Below, piece by piece: positions 17,753 through 27,126 of a stretch of 64,000 bases of DNA. The stretch spans positions 41,722-105,721 of the forward strand of contig NCGJ01000015.1 of assembly GCA_002281555.1 (NCBI GenBank), in the 5' to 3' direction. Made by a program: the position numbers and the translations under genes. The notes under the pieces were generated by a model. It made no database searches, was not told the DNA's origin, and worked only from the letters and a program-made list of their open reading frames with translations. The first letter of the stretch is position 1. The number at the start of each line of letters is the position of its first letter. Source of the stretch: Hydrogenophilales bacterium 28-61-23. GTDB taxonomy: Bacteria > Pseudomonadota > Gammaproteobacteria > Burkholderiales > Thiobacillaceae.

Positions 17753-19009
17753 ATGTCTTTCGAACGCCACCATTCACTGACCCTGCGTCATCGGCTGAAT
17801 GAACCGCCGACCTTCATGATTGTCGTCGCAGGCCCCCGCCAGGTCGGCAAGAGCACACTGGTACGTCAAGTGCTCGCTGGGCGGCCAGCAACTTTCGCCG
17901 CTGTGGATCAGCCACTTGCCGAGACGCTTGATCCCTTTGGTTCCAAGGCAGAGAGCGTGTTGTCCGCGCAGCCTATTCCTGGTGCCGCCCCGACCGCCGA
18001 GTGGCTGGTGCAGCAGTGGGCACAAGGCCGTGCCAGAGCAAGGGTGCTGCCGGAAGGTCAGTCCTATGCCCTGGCCATCGATGAAATCCAGAAAATTCCG
18101 CGTTGGTCCGAGGTGGTCAAAGGCTTGTGGGACGCGGACCGCGCCGAAGGCCTCGCCATGCATGTCATTCTGCTCGGTTCATCGCCCTGGCTGATGCAGA
18201 AAGGACTGACGGAAAGCCTGGCCGGGCGTTACGAGCCAATACGCATGACGCATTGGTCGTATCCGGAAATGCAGGAGGCCTTCGATTTCTCCCTCGACGA
18301 GTACATCTACTTCGGTGGTTATCCTGGCAGCGCCGGCCTGATCCACGATGAGCGCCGCTGGCGCGAATATGTGCGTAGCGCGCTGATCCACCCGAACATC
18401 GAAAAAGACATCCTCCAGATGACGCGTGTGGACAAGCCTGCCCTGCTCAAGACTTTGTTCGAACTGGGCTGTGCCTATTCCGGGCAAATCATCTCCTACA
18501 CCAAGCTGCAAGGGCAGCTCCAGGATGCCGGAAACACGGTGACCCTGGCGCATTACCTCGATCTACTCTCGCAGGCGGGGCTGCTCACCGGGCTGCCCAA
18601 GTATGCCGGGCAGAAACACCGTCAACGCGCCTCCAGCCCCAAGCTCAACGCGCTCAATACCGCCCTGATCTCGGCGCTGGGCGGATATACCTTCGCGGAA
18701 GCGCGCAACGACCGGAGTTACTGGGGCAGGCTGGTTGAAAGCGCCGTCGGCGCCCATTTATGCAATACCGCAGCCGACGACTGCCAGGTGCAGTACTGGC
18801 GCGAAAGCCCGGATGAAGTGGATTTCGTGCTGAGCAATGGTCGGAAATTGATCGCCATCGAGGTCAAGAGCGGCACGGGGTTCGCAAAGCCAAAGGGACT
18901 GACCGCCTTCACGGAGAAATTCAGTACCTCACGAGGCTTCATCGTCGGCGAGGGAGGTATCCCGTTGACAGAATTCCTGTCTCGCCCGGCTGCGGATTGG
19001 CTGGAGTGA
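17753..19009 (+). CDS. AAA (AAA_14/DUF4143) ATPase with C-terminal nuclease-like fold
   Basis: 418 residues. Walker A AGPRQVGKST (26-35); Walker B-like YALAIDEIQKI with the Gln/Lys pattern of this family; a sensor segment VILLGSSPWLM; YFGGYPG near 180. The C-terminal part carries the DUF4143 pattern DEVDFVLSNGRKLIAIEVKSG, whose spaced acidic residues and EVK resemble a PD-(D/E)XK fold. The family is widespread in accessory DNA; its function is not settled. It is 4 bp upstream of the NACHT gene, so the two form one unit. There is no ribosome site at the start, only an AT-rich palindrome. Confidence 0.85.
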   Translation: MSFERHHSLTLRHRLNEPPTFMIVVAGPRQVGKSTLVRQVLAGRPATFAAVDQPLAETLDPFGSKAESVLSAQPIPGAAPTAEWLVQQWAQGRARARVLPEGQSYALAIDEIQKIPRWSEVVKGLWDADRAEGLAMHVILLGSSPWLMQKGLTESLAGRYEPIRMTHWSYPEMQEAFDFSLDEYIYFGGYPGSAGLIHDERRWREYVRSALIHPNIEKDILQMTRVDKPALLKTLFELGCAYSGQIISYTKLQGQLQDAGNTVTLAHYLDLLSQAGLLTGLPKYAGQKHRQRASSPKLNALNTALISALGGYTFAEARNDRSYWGRLVESAVGAHLCNTAADDCQVQYWRESPDEVDFVLSNGRKLIAIEVKSGTGFAKPKGLTAFTEKFSTSRGFIVGEGGIPLTEFLSRPAADWLE

Positions 19010-19013
19010 ATCG

Positions 19014-22000
19014 ATGACGCTGGTATCTCGCCGCGCTCGCAAGGTAGAAGACCCAAGTGTGAGCCTGGCCGAGCATTTGCCCGAAGACATCCAGACCTTC
19101 CGCGATCTTCCAGCTTGGGTGCTGCTGGCTGAACCGGGTGCCGGGAAGACCACGGCATTCGAGGCGGAAGCCGAGGCTACGGGCGGGAAATACCTGCGAA
19201 TTGCCGAGTTCATCGACACCGATCCGGACGAAGACTGGCGGGGCAAGACACTGTTCCTCGATGGCCTGGACGAAATCCGCGCCGGTACTGGCAGCGATAG
19301 CGCTCTCCTGCGAACACGCAACCAGCTCAAACGATTGGGCATCCCGCCGTTCCGTGTTGCCTGCCGCGCCGCCGATTGGTATGGCAGCACCGATGCCGAA
19401 GACCTCAAGTCGGCTTCAGCCGATGGACGGATCGCGGTGTTGCAACTCGAACCGCTGGGGGATGAAGACATCCTCACCCTCTTGCGCGACAACCATGGCG
19501 TGCCTGACCCCCATGCCTTTGTCGAAAAGGCTGAGCGGCTTGGTGTTGAGGGTCTGCTCGGCAACCCGCAGACCTTGGGCCTGCTGGCACAGGCGACCCG
19601 GAGTGAAGATGGATTGACAACCCAATGGCCGGAAACTCGCGCAGAAATCTTCCGACTGGCCTGCGAAAAACTTGCCGAAGAGTCCAACAAACGGCATCGC
19701 GACAAGGCCCGCGCCCGACCCCGTTCCGTGGCAAGCATTCTCGACGCCGCTGGCCAACTCTGCGCCGTGCTGCTCCTGTCCGACCAGACCGGGATCGCGC
19801 TTGACCCGGCTCGTGTTGGCGCGCGCTTCATCCAACTCGATAGTAGTGCACCTTCGGATTTTGAAGCGGCCGCCCAAGCCGTGCGCAGCAAGCTGTTTCG
19901 TCAGGAGGGTGTAGAGCGGTTCGTGCCCAGTCACCGTAGCGTGGCCGAATACCTCGCCGCGCGCTGGCTGGCGCGGCAAATCGACAACGCTGGCCTGCCT
20001 CTGGGGCGTGTATTGAATCTGTTGCTGGGCCAGGACGGCCGCACGGTTGCCGGTTTGCGCGGTCTGTACGCCTGGCTGGCCCTGCACAGCCAGAAAGCGC
20101 GTCCGGCTCTGATCGAAGCCGACCCATTGACAGTGGTGCTTTACGGCGACGTCAAGCCGATGCCGACCCAGGACAAACGCAGACTGCTCGATGGACTCCG
20201 CCGCGAAGCCGAGAACTACCACGGGTTTCGTTGGGGTGTGCACACTACGCACCCCTTCGGCGCCTTGGCCGATCCCGAGCTACGCGATGATTTCCTGGCT
20301 GCCCTGCAGGCGCAGGAACGCGATGACGCCAACCAGGCGTTTGTGGATTGTGTGCTCGACATTCTTTCTGAGGGGGGGAAGTTTCCGGCACTGGTGCCCG
20401 TCATGGAGCAAGTCGTCCGCGACCCCAGCCGCAAGTCCGTGATCAGGAAAGACGCCCTCAAAATATGGCTGCGATGGGATGCTTCTCCCCAGTCGGAACT
20501 GGCCTTGCTCAACGACATCACGACAGGGCGAGTGGCCGACGAGGACGACGAGTTGGCTGGCATCCTGCTGCGGCAGCTTTACCCGGAACAGATTGCGCCT
20601 GAATCCTTGTTTCAGCATTTGCATCGACCCAAGCAAACCAACTTGATAGGAATCTATTTGTGGTTCTGGGAGGAAGTATTGCCAGACAAAGCGCCGGAAC
20701 AGCAGCTACCGGCACTGCTTGACGATCTTGTCGAACATCCAGAGCGCGTTTGTTCAGATGACATGCGAATGCGCGGCCTTCATGAAATGGCGGATGCACT
20801 GCTCACGCGTGCTATCACCCTTTTCGGGGATGCGATCAGCGACGAGCGCTTATTTGCATGGTTGGGAATCGGCACCAGAAAACATGGTGGCATAGCGCGT
20901 GAGGACAAAGCGAAACAAACGATTTCCGAATGGATGGGAAGCCATCCGGAGCGCTACAAAGCGCTACTGGCACACTGTTTCAAACAGTGTGAAAGCCAGG
21001 AGCACGCCGGATATTGCGCGCGCTCCCAAACCCTGCGCCTGCAAAATGCCGCCCCGCCGAAAGACATGGGTCTATGGCATCTCGAACAGGCCGACAAGAC
21101 CGTCAACAATGAGCTTACCCAGCTTCATTTGATAAATGCGGTGAATGCGCTTATCCACCAACGCGGAATGGAGGGTCTGTCACTGGAGCTAATCGAGACT
21201 TGGGCCGCGACACACCCTGACTGCCAGCACTTGCTCGAACCCCTGTTGGCTTGGGAAATCGATCCATGGCGTATTGAGGATGCAGCCAACAGGATTTCGC
21301 ACGAACAGGAAAAACGGGAAGCCAGACGAACTACCACCGCCAGATTGCAGGCCAAGTTACAAGAAATCCAATCAGGCACGGCCCGGGTCGATCTGATGCA
21401 CCAGCTCGCCGGTGTCTGGATGGACCTGTACCTCGACACGCGCGGTGACACCCCAGCGGAACGCTTCGACAATTATTGCGAAAACGGTCCGGAGATTTTG
21501 GCGATGGCGGAAACTGGTTTCCGCCGTTGTCCCCTGCGTGACGATCTGCCGACGGTGGACGCCATCGTCGATCTCGCGATCAAACAACAGGAACACTTCA
21601 TTCGCCGCCCCTGCTTGGTGGGCATGGAATTGCGCTGGCGGGATGGCGAGGAAGAAATCAATGCGCTGCCGGATGAGACGCTGCGTCGCATGCTGGCCTT
21701 CCGTCTGACCGATGGCACCGGGAACACGCCGGATTGGTTCCTCTATCTTGTGCGGCAACGCCCCGAGTTGGTGGCTGAAGTCTTGATCGACTATGCGAAC
21801 AGCACCCTGAAAGTGGGCAAGGAGCATGTCGATAGCCTCTACGCGCTGGAACATGATTCCACCTATCACGCTGTTGCGCTTGTCGCCGCGCCAGCCCTGT
21901 TGGCAAGCTTTCCGGTCCGGGCGCGCAGCGGGCAATTGCATCATCTGGAAAATCTGCTCAAGGCAACGTTGCGCTATGCGCCGGAACAGTTTCCCGCGCT

Positions 22001-23063
22001 GATCGAGCGGAAACTGTCGATGAAGGGCATGGACGCCGCCCAGAAGGTCTATTGGCTGGCCACAGCTTCTTTGCTCAATCCTCAGCAATACGAGACCGAG
22101 CTATGGCGATATGTCGGGAAATCCGAATCTCGCGCCAATTATTTGTCCGGGTTTCTGGGCGACCATTTGGGCCGTATCGATCAGGACTACGCGTTTTCCG
22201 CCGGAACCCTTGGCAAGCTGATCGAGCGCATAACGCCGCATGCTGAAATCGAGCGACCTACCGGCGGAGATGTTTACAGTGTCACCGATGCCATGCGACG
22301 CGGTGACCAAATCCGCGCCCTGATCAATCGCCTGAGCGCGTTGGCAACGCCCGAGGCGGAGCTGGAAATCAACCGTTTGCTGGGGTTACCCGCGTTGTAC
22401 AAGCTGAAACACCTGCTGGAAGCTACGCGCCATGAACTGAAACAACGCAGACGCGAAAGCGAGTTTCGCTTCCTGTCGCCTTTGGAAGTGGCGCAGGTAC
22501 TCGCCAATCAGGCTCCGGCCAGCATTGCCGACCTCGCCGCGCTTGCCCTCGATATCCTGGACGACATTGCCCGGGACATACGCCAAGGCAATGACGATGG
22601 TTTTCGCGCGTTCTGGAATATCGAGAACAAGCAGCGAACCAGCCCGCGAGAAGAAAATCTATGCCGTGACGCATTGCTTACTCGCCTGCGCACACGCCTT
22701 GACCCGCTGGGCGTCGACTGTCAACCGGAAGCCGATTACGCCAACGACAAACGTGCCGATATTCGCCTGTCGTATCAAACCCGATTCGGACTCCCCATTG
22801 AAATCAAGCGCGACAGCAACGTCTCGTTGTGGAGTGCGCTACGTGACCAATTGATCGGGCAATACGCAATCGAGCCCCGCGCCTACGATCACGGTATCTA
22901 CCTTGTGCTCTGGTTCGGCGGCGAAGGCATGCCACGTGCCACGGATGGCGGCAAGAAGCCCCGCTCGCCTGAAGAACTGAGAACCCGGCTGGAAGCGCAG
23001 CTCGACCCGTTGGAACAGCGGCGCATCTTCATCCGAGTGCTGGATGTGAGTTGGCCGGCGTAG
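19014..23063 (+). CDS. NACHT-type STAND NTPase with C-terminal PD-(D/E)XK-like motif
   Basis: 1349 residues. Walker A AEPGAGKTT (39-47) and Walker B LFLDGLDE (79-86) with the NACHT-type acidic pair. A winged-helix-like region ends near SHRSVAEYLAARWLARQ (about 305-322). About 900 residues of helical, repeat-like sequence follow, usable as a sensor scaffold. Near the end D1249, E1263 and K1265 (ADIRLSY...IEIKR), then Q1279 and Y1284, fit a PD-(D/E)XK nuclease with a Q-x-Y-type motif. The architecture suits an antiviral STAND-type protein: trigger sensing, oligomerisation, DNA cleavage. It is the partner of the upstream ATPase. The function is inferred. Confidence 0.8.
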   Translation: MTLVSRRARKVEDPSVSLAEHLPEDIQTFRDLPAWVLLAEPGAGKTTAFEAEAEATGGKYLRIAEFIDTDPDEDWRGKTLFLDGLDEIRAGTGSDSALLRTRNQLKRLGIPPFRVACRAADWYGSTDAEDLKSASADGRIAVLQLEPLGDEDILTLLRDNHGVPDPHAFVEKAERLGVEGLLGNPQTLGLLAQATRSEDGLTTQWPETRAEIFRLACEKLAEESNKRHRDKARARPRSVASILDAAGQLCAVLLLSDQTGIALDPARVGARFIQLDSSAPSDFEAAAQAVRSKLFRQEGVERFVPSHRSVAEYLAARWLARQIDNAGLPLGRVLNLLLGQDGRTVAGLRGLYAWLALHSQKARPALIEADPLTVVLYGDVKPMPTQDKRRLLDGLRREAENYHGFRWGVHTTHPFGALADPELRDDFLAALQAQERDDANQAFVDCVLDILSEGGKFPALVPVMEQVVRDPSRKSVIRKDALKIWLRWDASPQSELALLNDITTGRVADEDDELAGILLRQLYPEQIAPESLFQHLHRPKQTNLIGIYLWFWEEVLPDKAPEQQLPALLDDLVEHPERVCSDDMRMRGLHEMADALLTRAITLFGDAISDERLFAWLGIGTRKHGGIAREDKAKQTISEWMGSHPERYKALLAHCFKQCESQEHAGYCARSQTLRLQNAAPPKDMGLWHLEQADKTVNNELTQLHLINAVNALIHQRGMEGLSLELIETWAATHPDCQHLLEPLLAWEIDPWRIEDAANRISHEQEKREARRTTTARLQAKLQEIQSGTARVDLMHQLAGVWMDLYLDTRGDTPAERFDNYCENGPEILAMAETGFRRCPLRDDLPTVDAIVDLAIKQQEHFIRRPCLVGMELRWRDGEEEINALPDETLRRMLAFRLTDGTGNTPDWFLYLVRQRPELVAEVLIDYANSTLKVGKEHVDSLYALEHDSTYHAVALVAAPALLASFPVRARSGQLHHLENLLKATLRYAPEQFPALIERKLSMKGMDAAQKVYWLATASLLNPQQYETELWRYVGKSESRANYLSGFLGDHLGRIDQDYAFSAGTLGKLIERITPHAEIERPTGGDVYSVTDAMRRGDQIRALINRLSALATPEAELEINRLLGLPALYKLKHLLEATRHELKQRRRESEFRFLSPLEVAQVLANQAPASIADLAALALDILDDIARDIRQGNDDGFRAFWNIENKQRTSPREENLCRDALLTRLRTRLDPLGVDCQPEADYANDKRADIRLSYQTRFGLPIEIKRDSNVSLWSALRDQLIGQYAIEPRAYDHGIYLVLWFGGEGMPRATDGGKKPRSPEELRTRLEAQLDPLEQRRIFIRVLDVSWPA

Positions 23064-23311
23064 TGACATAGAGCTGGGAAACAATCGAGCCATTTCCCTA
23101 TTTCCCACAACTCGGGCCAGAGTGTCTCTCGCTAAATGTAGACCACGCCCGAGCGCTAAGGCCGAGCAAGAGACTACGGTCGGGTGCCGTTTGAAGTTCC
23201 ACTTATGGTCGCCTCAACACTCGATCCCGATCTTCGGCTCCGAATCAGTACAGGCAAGAAGCACGGGTTCCAAACGCGGACTCCGGATACCGGTTTCCCC
23301 CAGGTCTATTC
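23064..23311. other. 248-bp non-coding stretch
   Basis: No gene, clear promoter or strong hairpin is visible. It marks the right edge of the ATPase/NACHT insert; I found no direct repeat with the left edge. Confidence 0.5.
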
Positions 23312-23476
23312 CTACGAACCTCGCTGCATCAGCATGCCGGCGGCTTCCAGCGCCGCGCCCAGGCCGAGTAGCAGCGCGCCAATCCAGATGCCCTCGGGCG
23401 CCAGGAAGAGCAACAGGCCGCCGGTTGCCATCAGCAGCAGGGACAATGTGCGTCGTGTGCGGGGATTTCTGATCAT
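23312..23476 (-). CDS. Small two-helix membrane protein
   Basis: 54 residues; AAGGAGG sits 5 bases before the ATG at 23476. A basic N-terminus (MIRNPRTRRT) is followed by two hydrophobic segments separated by a Pro-Glu-Gly turn (FLAPEGIW), then a short polar tail. This is a helical hairpin in the inner membrane. The function is unknown. It is 31 bp downstream of pcm on the same strand and probably co-transcribed. Confidence 0.75.
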   Translation of the reverse strand: MIRNPRTRRTLSLLLMATGGLLLFLAPEGIWIGALLLGLGAALEAAGMLMQRGS

Positions 23477-23507
23477 GTTGGCCTCCTTGTTGTGCTGTCG
23501 AGTCATG

Positions 23508-24203
23508 TCATTGCAGCCGGGTTTCGGGTGATTCAGCGGGCGTCCCGGTCATCGGCACGAAGATCACGGGCAGCACGTTTCTCGCTTCGATCCGGCCGCG
23601 CGCATCCTTCGTGACGACGTGTAATTCCTGCCCTATGTCGTGGCCACCGACCGGGATGACCAGCCTGCCGCCGGGTTTGAGTTGCTCGATCAGCACGGGC
23701 GGGATGCTGGACGCGGCGGCGGTGACCATGATCGCGTCATACGGCGCGTGCTCCGGCCAGCCGAAATGGCCGTTGCCGGCGCGCACTTCGACGTTGTCAT
23801 AGCCCAGTCGGCTCAGGCGTTCGCGCGCCTGTTCGGCGAGGCTTTCGACGATCTCCAGCGAGTAAACCTGTTTAACCAGTGTGGACAGGATGGCGGCCTG
23901 ATAGCCGGAGCCGGTGCCGATTTCCAGCACCACATCTTCCGAGCGTGGCTGGATCAGGTCGGTCATCAAGGCGACGATGTAGGGCTGCGAGATGGTTTGC
24001 CCGTGGCCGATCGGCAGCGGGTGGTTGGCATAGGCGCTGGATTGGAGTTCCTCCGGTACGAAAGCATGGCGCGGCACCTGTCGCAGCGTTTGCATGACTC
24101 TTTTATCCAGTGCGGGGCGTCCGGTCAGGCTGCTGGTGTCGCGTACTTCGGCGCGAATTCGATCGAGCAGGAATTCCAGTTCCAAACCTGTATGTGTATT
24201 CAT
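23508..24203 (-). CDS. pcm: Protein-L-isoaspartate O-methyltransferase
   Basis: 231 residues; ATG at 24203. It methylates L-isoaspartyl residues formed by damage, using SAM. The SAM-binding motif VLEIGTGSGYQAAIL, the upstream HGQTISQPYIVA substrate motif and PPVLIEQLKPGGRLVIPVG are typical. The N-terminal 30 residues and the C-terminal tail are slightly longer than in E. coli Pcm (208 residues). In many relatives pcm precedes surE/nlpD/rpoS; that context is absent here. Confidence 0.93.
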   Translation of the reverse strand: MNTHTGLELEFLLDRIRAEVRDTSSLTGRPALDKRVMQTLRQVPRHAFVPEELQSSAYANHPLPIGHGQTISQPYIVALMTDLIQPRSEDVVLEIGTGSGYQAAILSTLVKQVYSLEIVESLAEQARERLSRLGYDNVEVRAGNGHFGWPEHAPYDAIMVTAAASSIPPVLIEQLKPGGRLVIPVGGHDIGQELHVVTKDARGRIEARNVLPVIFVPMTGTPAESPETRLQ

Positions 24204-24383
24204 GTGAGGTCTAATATTTGATTCGGTTTGTTTTTTTTATAGATGCGGGTCGGTGGCCTGTCGCTTGCTATAAAAAGATGGTGTTGTTAACTGGCAATCG
24301 CTTGGTCGGCATCGCTTATCCGCCCAACCCGCCGATGGCGGAAGGCGTGGAAGTCAATGGACAATAAAACAGGAGGAGTCGGA

Positions 24384-24698
24384 ATGAATCAGCGGCTTGG
24401 GCTGGAACAGCGTAGAAGTGAGCGCATCTCCGTAACGTTGGGTATGCAGGTTTATGCCTATGGCATGCTGGTGGCGAGCGGGGTGACGGTGGATGTGAGC
24501 GAGCATGGTTTGCTGATCCGCGTCGAGCAGGATTATTCCGATGACGAACTCGATCCAGGCAAGCATCTGGACGTGATGCTGAATCCCCTGGACGGGATCT
24601 GCTCGGAACAATGGTTGCCGATCCAGGTGATGCGTAAATGGGAGCAGGGTATCGCGGCGCGCTTTATCGGAGTGGATACGCCGCCAACGCTATGCTAG
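24384..24698 (+). CDS. PilZ-domain protein
   Basis: 104 residues; AGGAGG precedes the ATG at 24384. The PilZ c-di-GMP-binding pattern is present: QRRSERI (RxxxR) near 9-15 and a later D-x-S-x-x-G reading DVSEHG, followed by the beta-barrel and GIAARFIGV. It is a single-domain protein and probably a c-di-GMP-responsive adaptor in the cytoplasm. The target is unknown. It stands alone between pcm (divergent) and the HAD gene. Confidence 0.85.
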   Translation: MNQRLGLEQRRSERISVTLGMQVYAYGMLVASGVTVDVSEHGLLIRVEQDYSDDELDPGKHLDVMLNPLDGICSEQWLPIQVMRKWEQGIAARFIGVDTPPTLC

Positions 24699-24797
24699 CC
24701 GCTGGCTAGCTGAACACTGGCGCGGGCTCCGCCAAGGCGGGCTTGATGTGCAACAATTCGCTCAGTTTTGTGTCGCGTGGTGTCATTTCGCCACCGG

Positions 24798-24838
24798 AAA
24801 GCCGGCCAGCGCGCAACGCCGCGCCAGCCGGCTTTTTA
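24798..24838 (+). terminator. Terminator upstream of the HAD gene
   Basis: AAAGCCGGC and GCCGGCTTTTT arms flank a GC-rich loop with internal pairing. It ends transcription from the PilZ side, about 40 bp before the HAD start. Confidence 0.75.
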
Positions 24839-24875
24839 TCGTTTTCACCGAAAATTCTTTTGGAACCCAAGCATC

Positions 24876-25541
24876 GTGCCAGCCGACCAGCCCAATTTCG
24901 ATCTCCTGATTTTCGATTGGGACGGCACCTTGATGGATTCCGCCGGTGTCATCGCCCTCTGCATTCAGGCGGCCAGCCGCGATATGGGTTTGCCCGTGCC
25001 TACACGCGAAGCGGCCAGCCATGTCATTGGCCTGGGCTTGCGCGAGGCGCTGGAGATGTTGTTTCCCGATCTTCCTGAGGCGGCGCATCCGGACTTGGCC
25101 GGGCACTATCGGCGCCATTTTCTGAGCCAGGACGCTGGTATTCCGCTGTTCGAGGGCGCGCGCGAGCTGGTCGCGGAACTGCATGCCGGCGGGCATCTGC
25201 TGGCGGTGGCGACCGGCAAGGCGCGGCGTGGTCTCGACCGGGCGTTCGAGCATTCCGGCCTGGAGCCGTACTTTCATGCTTCCCGCACGGCCGACGAGAC
25301 TTTCTCGAAGCCGCATCCGGCCATGGTCGAAGAGTTGCTCGATGAGTTGATGATCAAGCCGGAGCGCGCGCTGATGATCGGCGATACCAGCCATGATCTC
25401 GAGATGGCGCGCAATGCCGGCATTGCCTCGCTGGCCGCCGGTTACGGCGCGCATCCGGCGGAAAGTCTGGCGGAATTCGGGCCGCTGGCGGTCTGCCGCA
25501 GTTTTGCCGATCTGGCCGCATGGTTGCGCCGGAACGCCTGA
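24876..25541 (+). CDS. HAD-superfamily phosphatase (phosphoglycolate phosphatase-like)
   Basis: 221 residues from a GTG at 24876; an in-frame TTG far upstream is inside the terminator and unlikely. Motif I FDWDGTLMDS with D14 nucleophile and D16, motif II VATGKARRG, Lys of motif III in FSKPHP and motif IV MIGDTSHDLEMA. The helical cap between motifs I and II makes it a Gph-like subfamily member. It overlaps the Rieske gene by 22 bp and leads the operon HAD-Rieske-sppA-rof. Confidence 0.88.
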   Translation: MPADQPNFDLLIFDWDGTLMDSAGVIALCIQAASRDMGLPVPTREAASHVIGLGLREALEMLFPDLPEAAHPDLAGHYRRHFLSQDAGIPLFEGARELVAELHAGGHLLAVATGKARRGLDRAFEHSGLEPYFHASRTADETFSKPHPAMVEELLDELMIKPERALMIGDTSHDLEMARNAGIASLAAGYGAHPAESLAEFGPLAVCRSFADLAAWLRRNA

Positions 25542-25873
25542 TCTGCGCCAGCTCGGCGTTGATCGAGGCCGGGCCGGGCGTGCGTTTCGAAGTCGGCGAA
25601 AAGGGCCGCTCGACGCCCGCGCCTGCTTTTGTTATTCGTTGGCGGGGCCAGGTTTACGGTTATATCAATCGCTGCGGGCACATTTCGGTGGAACTCGACT
25701 GGCGGCAAGGCGAGTTCTTCGATTTCAGCCAGCAATATCTGATTTGTTCCGCTCATGGCGCGCTCTATGATCCAGCTAGCGGCGCCTGCCAGTACGGGCG
25801 TTGCGAGGGACGCGGCCTGCGGCCCGTGGCGGTGGTCGAACGCCAGGGCAATGTTTATTTCGAGGAAAGTTGA
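25520..25873 (+). CDS. Rieske [2Fe-2S] ferredoxin-type protein
   Basis: 117 residues. Cluster ligands are C52/H54 (RCGHIS) and C76/H79 (CSAHGALYDPASGAC). It has no membrane anchor or signal peptide, so it is a soluble Rieske-type ferredoxin of the kind often found between a HAD phosphatase and sppA in betaproteobacteria. The electron partner is unknown. It starts inside the HAD gene and ends directly before the sppA ATG. Confidence 0.88.
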   Translation: MVAPERLICASSALIEAGPGVRFEVGEKGRSTPAPAFVIRWRGQVYGYINRCGHISVELDWRQGEFFDFSQQYLICSAHGALYDPASGACQYGRCEGRGLRPVAVVERQGNVYFEES

Positions 25874-26860
25874 ATGTCGGACGAGATTGAAAAGAGCGGT
25901 AGCGAAAATGCCAAGAACGAAACCGGCAAGAATGAAACCGACGATCGCGGCGCGCTGGAGCGCTTGCTGTTGGCGCATTTGACTGAGCAACGCCGGACGC
26001 GCCGTTGGGGTTTGTTCTTCAAGTTTTTCGGCATGGCCTGGTTGTTCCTGATTTTTTTCATGTTGCTGGACCAGATGGACGGTGAGTTTGTCTCGACCAG
26101 TCCGCACACGGCGTTGATCGATTTGAATGGCGAGATCGGCGGCGACGGCGGGATCAGCGCGGATTTGCTGAATGGCGCGCTGAATAGCGCGTTTGACGAC
26201 AAGCACACCCAAGCCGTGGTGCTGCGCATCAACAGCCCAGGCGGCAGCCCGGTTCAGGCCGGTCAGGTGTTCGACGAAATCAGGCGCTTGCGCGTAAAAC
26301 ATCCGAAGATTCCGCTCTACGTCGTGGTGGACGACATCTGCGCCTCGGGCGGTTATTACATTGCGGCGGCCGCGGACAAGATATTTGTCGACAAGGCCTC
26401 GCTGGTCGGTTCGATCGGCGTGCTGATGGATGGCTTCGGCTTTACCGAAGGCATGAAAAAGATGGGTGTTGAACGGCGTCTGCTGACGGCTGGCGAGAAC
26501 AAAGGTTTTCTCGATCCGTTCTCGCCCCTCCAGCCCAGGCAAGAAGCGCACGCCCGGGTGATGCTGGATGAAATCCATCAGCAGTTCATCCAGACCGTGC
26601 GCAAGGGGCGCGGCAAGCGGCTCAAGGAAACGCCGGATATGTACAGCGGTCTGGTCTGGAGCGGCGCGCGCAGCATCGAACTGGGCCTGGCCGATGCGCT
26701 CGGCAGCCTGGACTACGTTGCGCGCGAAGTCGTGAAAGTTGAGGAAATTGTCGACTACACGCCGCAGGAAGGTTTGGCGGATCGCCTCGCGCGCCGGATC
26801 GGCACTTCGATGGGGGCCGCGCTGCGGCCTTGGGCGAGCGCTTCACCCCGTCTGCGTTGA
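25874..26860 (+). CDS. sppA: Signal peptide peptidase SppA (short form)
   Basis: 328 residues. One membrane helix (about 50-67) after a polar, Glu/Asn-rich cytoplasmic N-terminus of about 45 residues. The Ser-Lys dyad is S158 (CASGGYYIA) and probably K210 (GENKGF), with NSPGGSP at 120-126. This is the 36-kDa type that assembles as an octamer and degrades cleaved signal peptides in the membrane. Its stop overlaps the next ATG (TGATG). Confidence 0.92.
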   Translation: MSDEIEKSGSENAKNETGKNETDDRGALERLLLAHLTEQRRTRRWGLFFKFFGMAWLFLIFFMLLDQMDGEFVSTSPHTALIDLNGEIGGDGGISADLLNGALNSAFDDKHTQAVVLRINSPGGSPVQAGQVFDEIRRLRVKHPKIPLYVVVDDICASGGYYIAAAADKIFVDKASLVGSIGVLMDGFGFTEGMKKMGVERRLLTAGENKGFLDPFSPLQPRQEAHARVMLDEIHQQFIQTVRKGRGKRLKETPDMYSGLVWSGARSIELGLADALGSLDYVAREVVKVEEIVDYTPQEGLADRLARRIGTSMGAALRPWASASPRLR

Positions 26861-27108
26861 TGCGCGATTACGTTCCCCTCTACATTCCCATCGCCTGCGT
26901 CGAGCACGAGCGGCTGGAATTCGCGGTATTGCGCCGGCAAAAACTGAGTTTAAGCCTGCGCGATGAAAGCGGAAACGTGCGTACATTGAACGCCTTGCCG
27001 ACCGACGTCGCGACGCGCGATCAGGCCGAATGGCTGACTTATCGCGAGGATTCGGGCGAGGTCGGGGTGGTGCGACTGGACCGGATTCAGTCGGCCAAGC
27101 CGGCCTGA
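26860..27108 (+). CDS. rof: Rho-binding antiterminator (Rof/YaeO family)
   Basis: 82 residues; the ATG at 26860 overlaps the sppA stop. The pattern YIPIACVEHERLEFAVLRR, then ATRDQAEWL and VVRLDRIQS, aligns with E. coli Rof (start YQPINC, end LRLDKITS). Rof binds Rho and blocks transcription termination. The size fits the family. The link to the sppA operon is seen by position only. Confidence 0.82.
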   Translation: MRDYVPLYIPIACVEHERLEFAVLRRQKLSLSLRDESGNVRTLNALPTDVATRDQAEWLTYREDSGEVGVVRLDRIQSAKPA

Positions 27109-27126
27109 CCGAATATCACCGACGCT

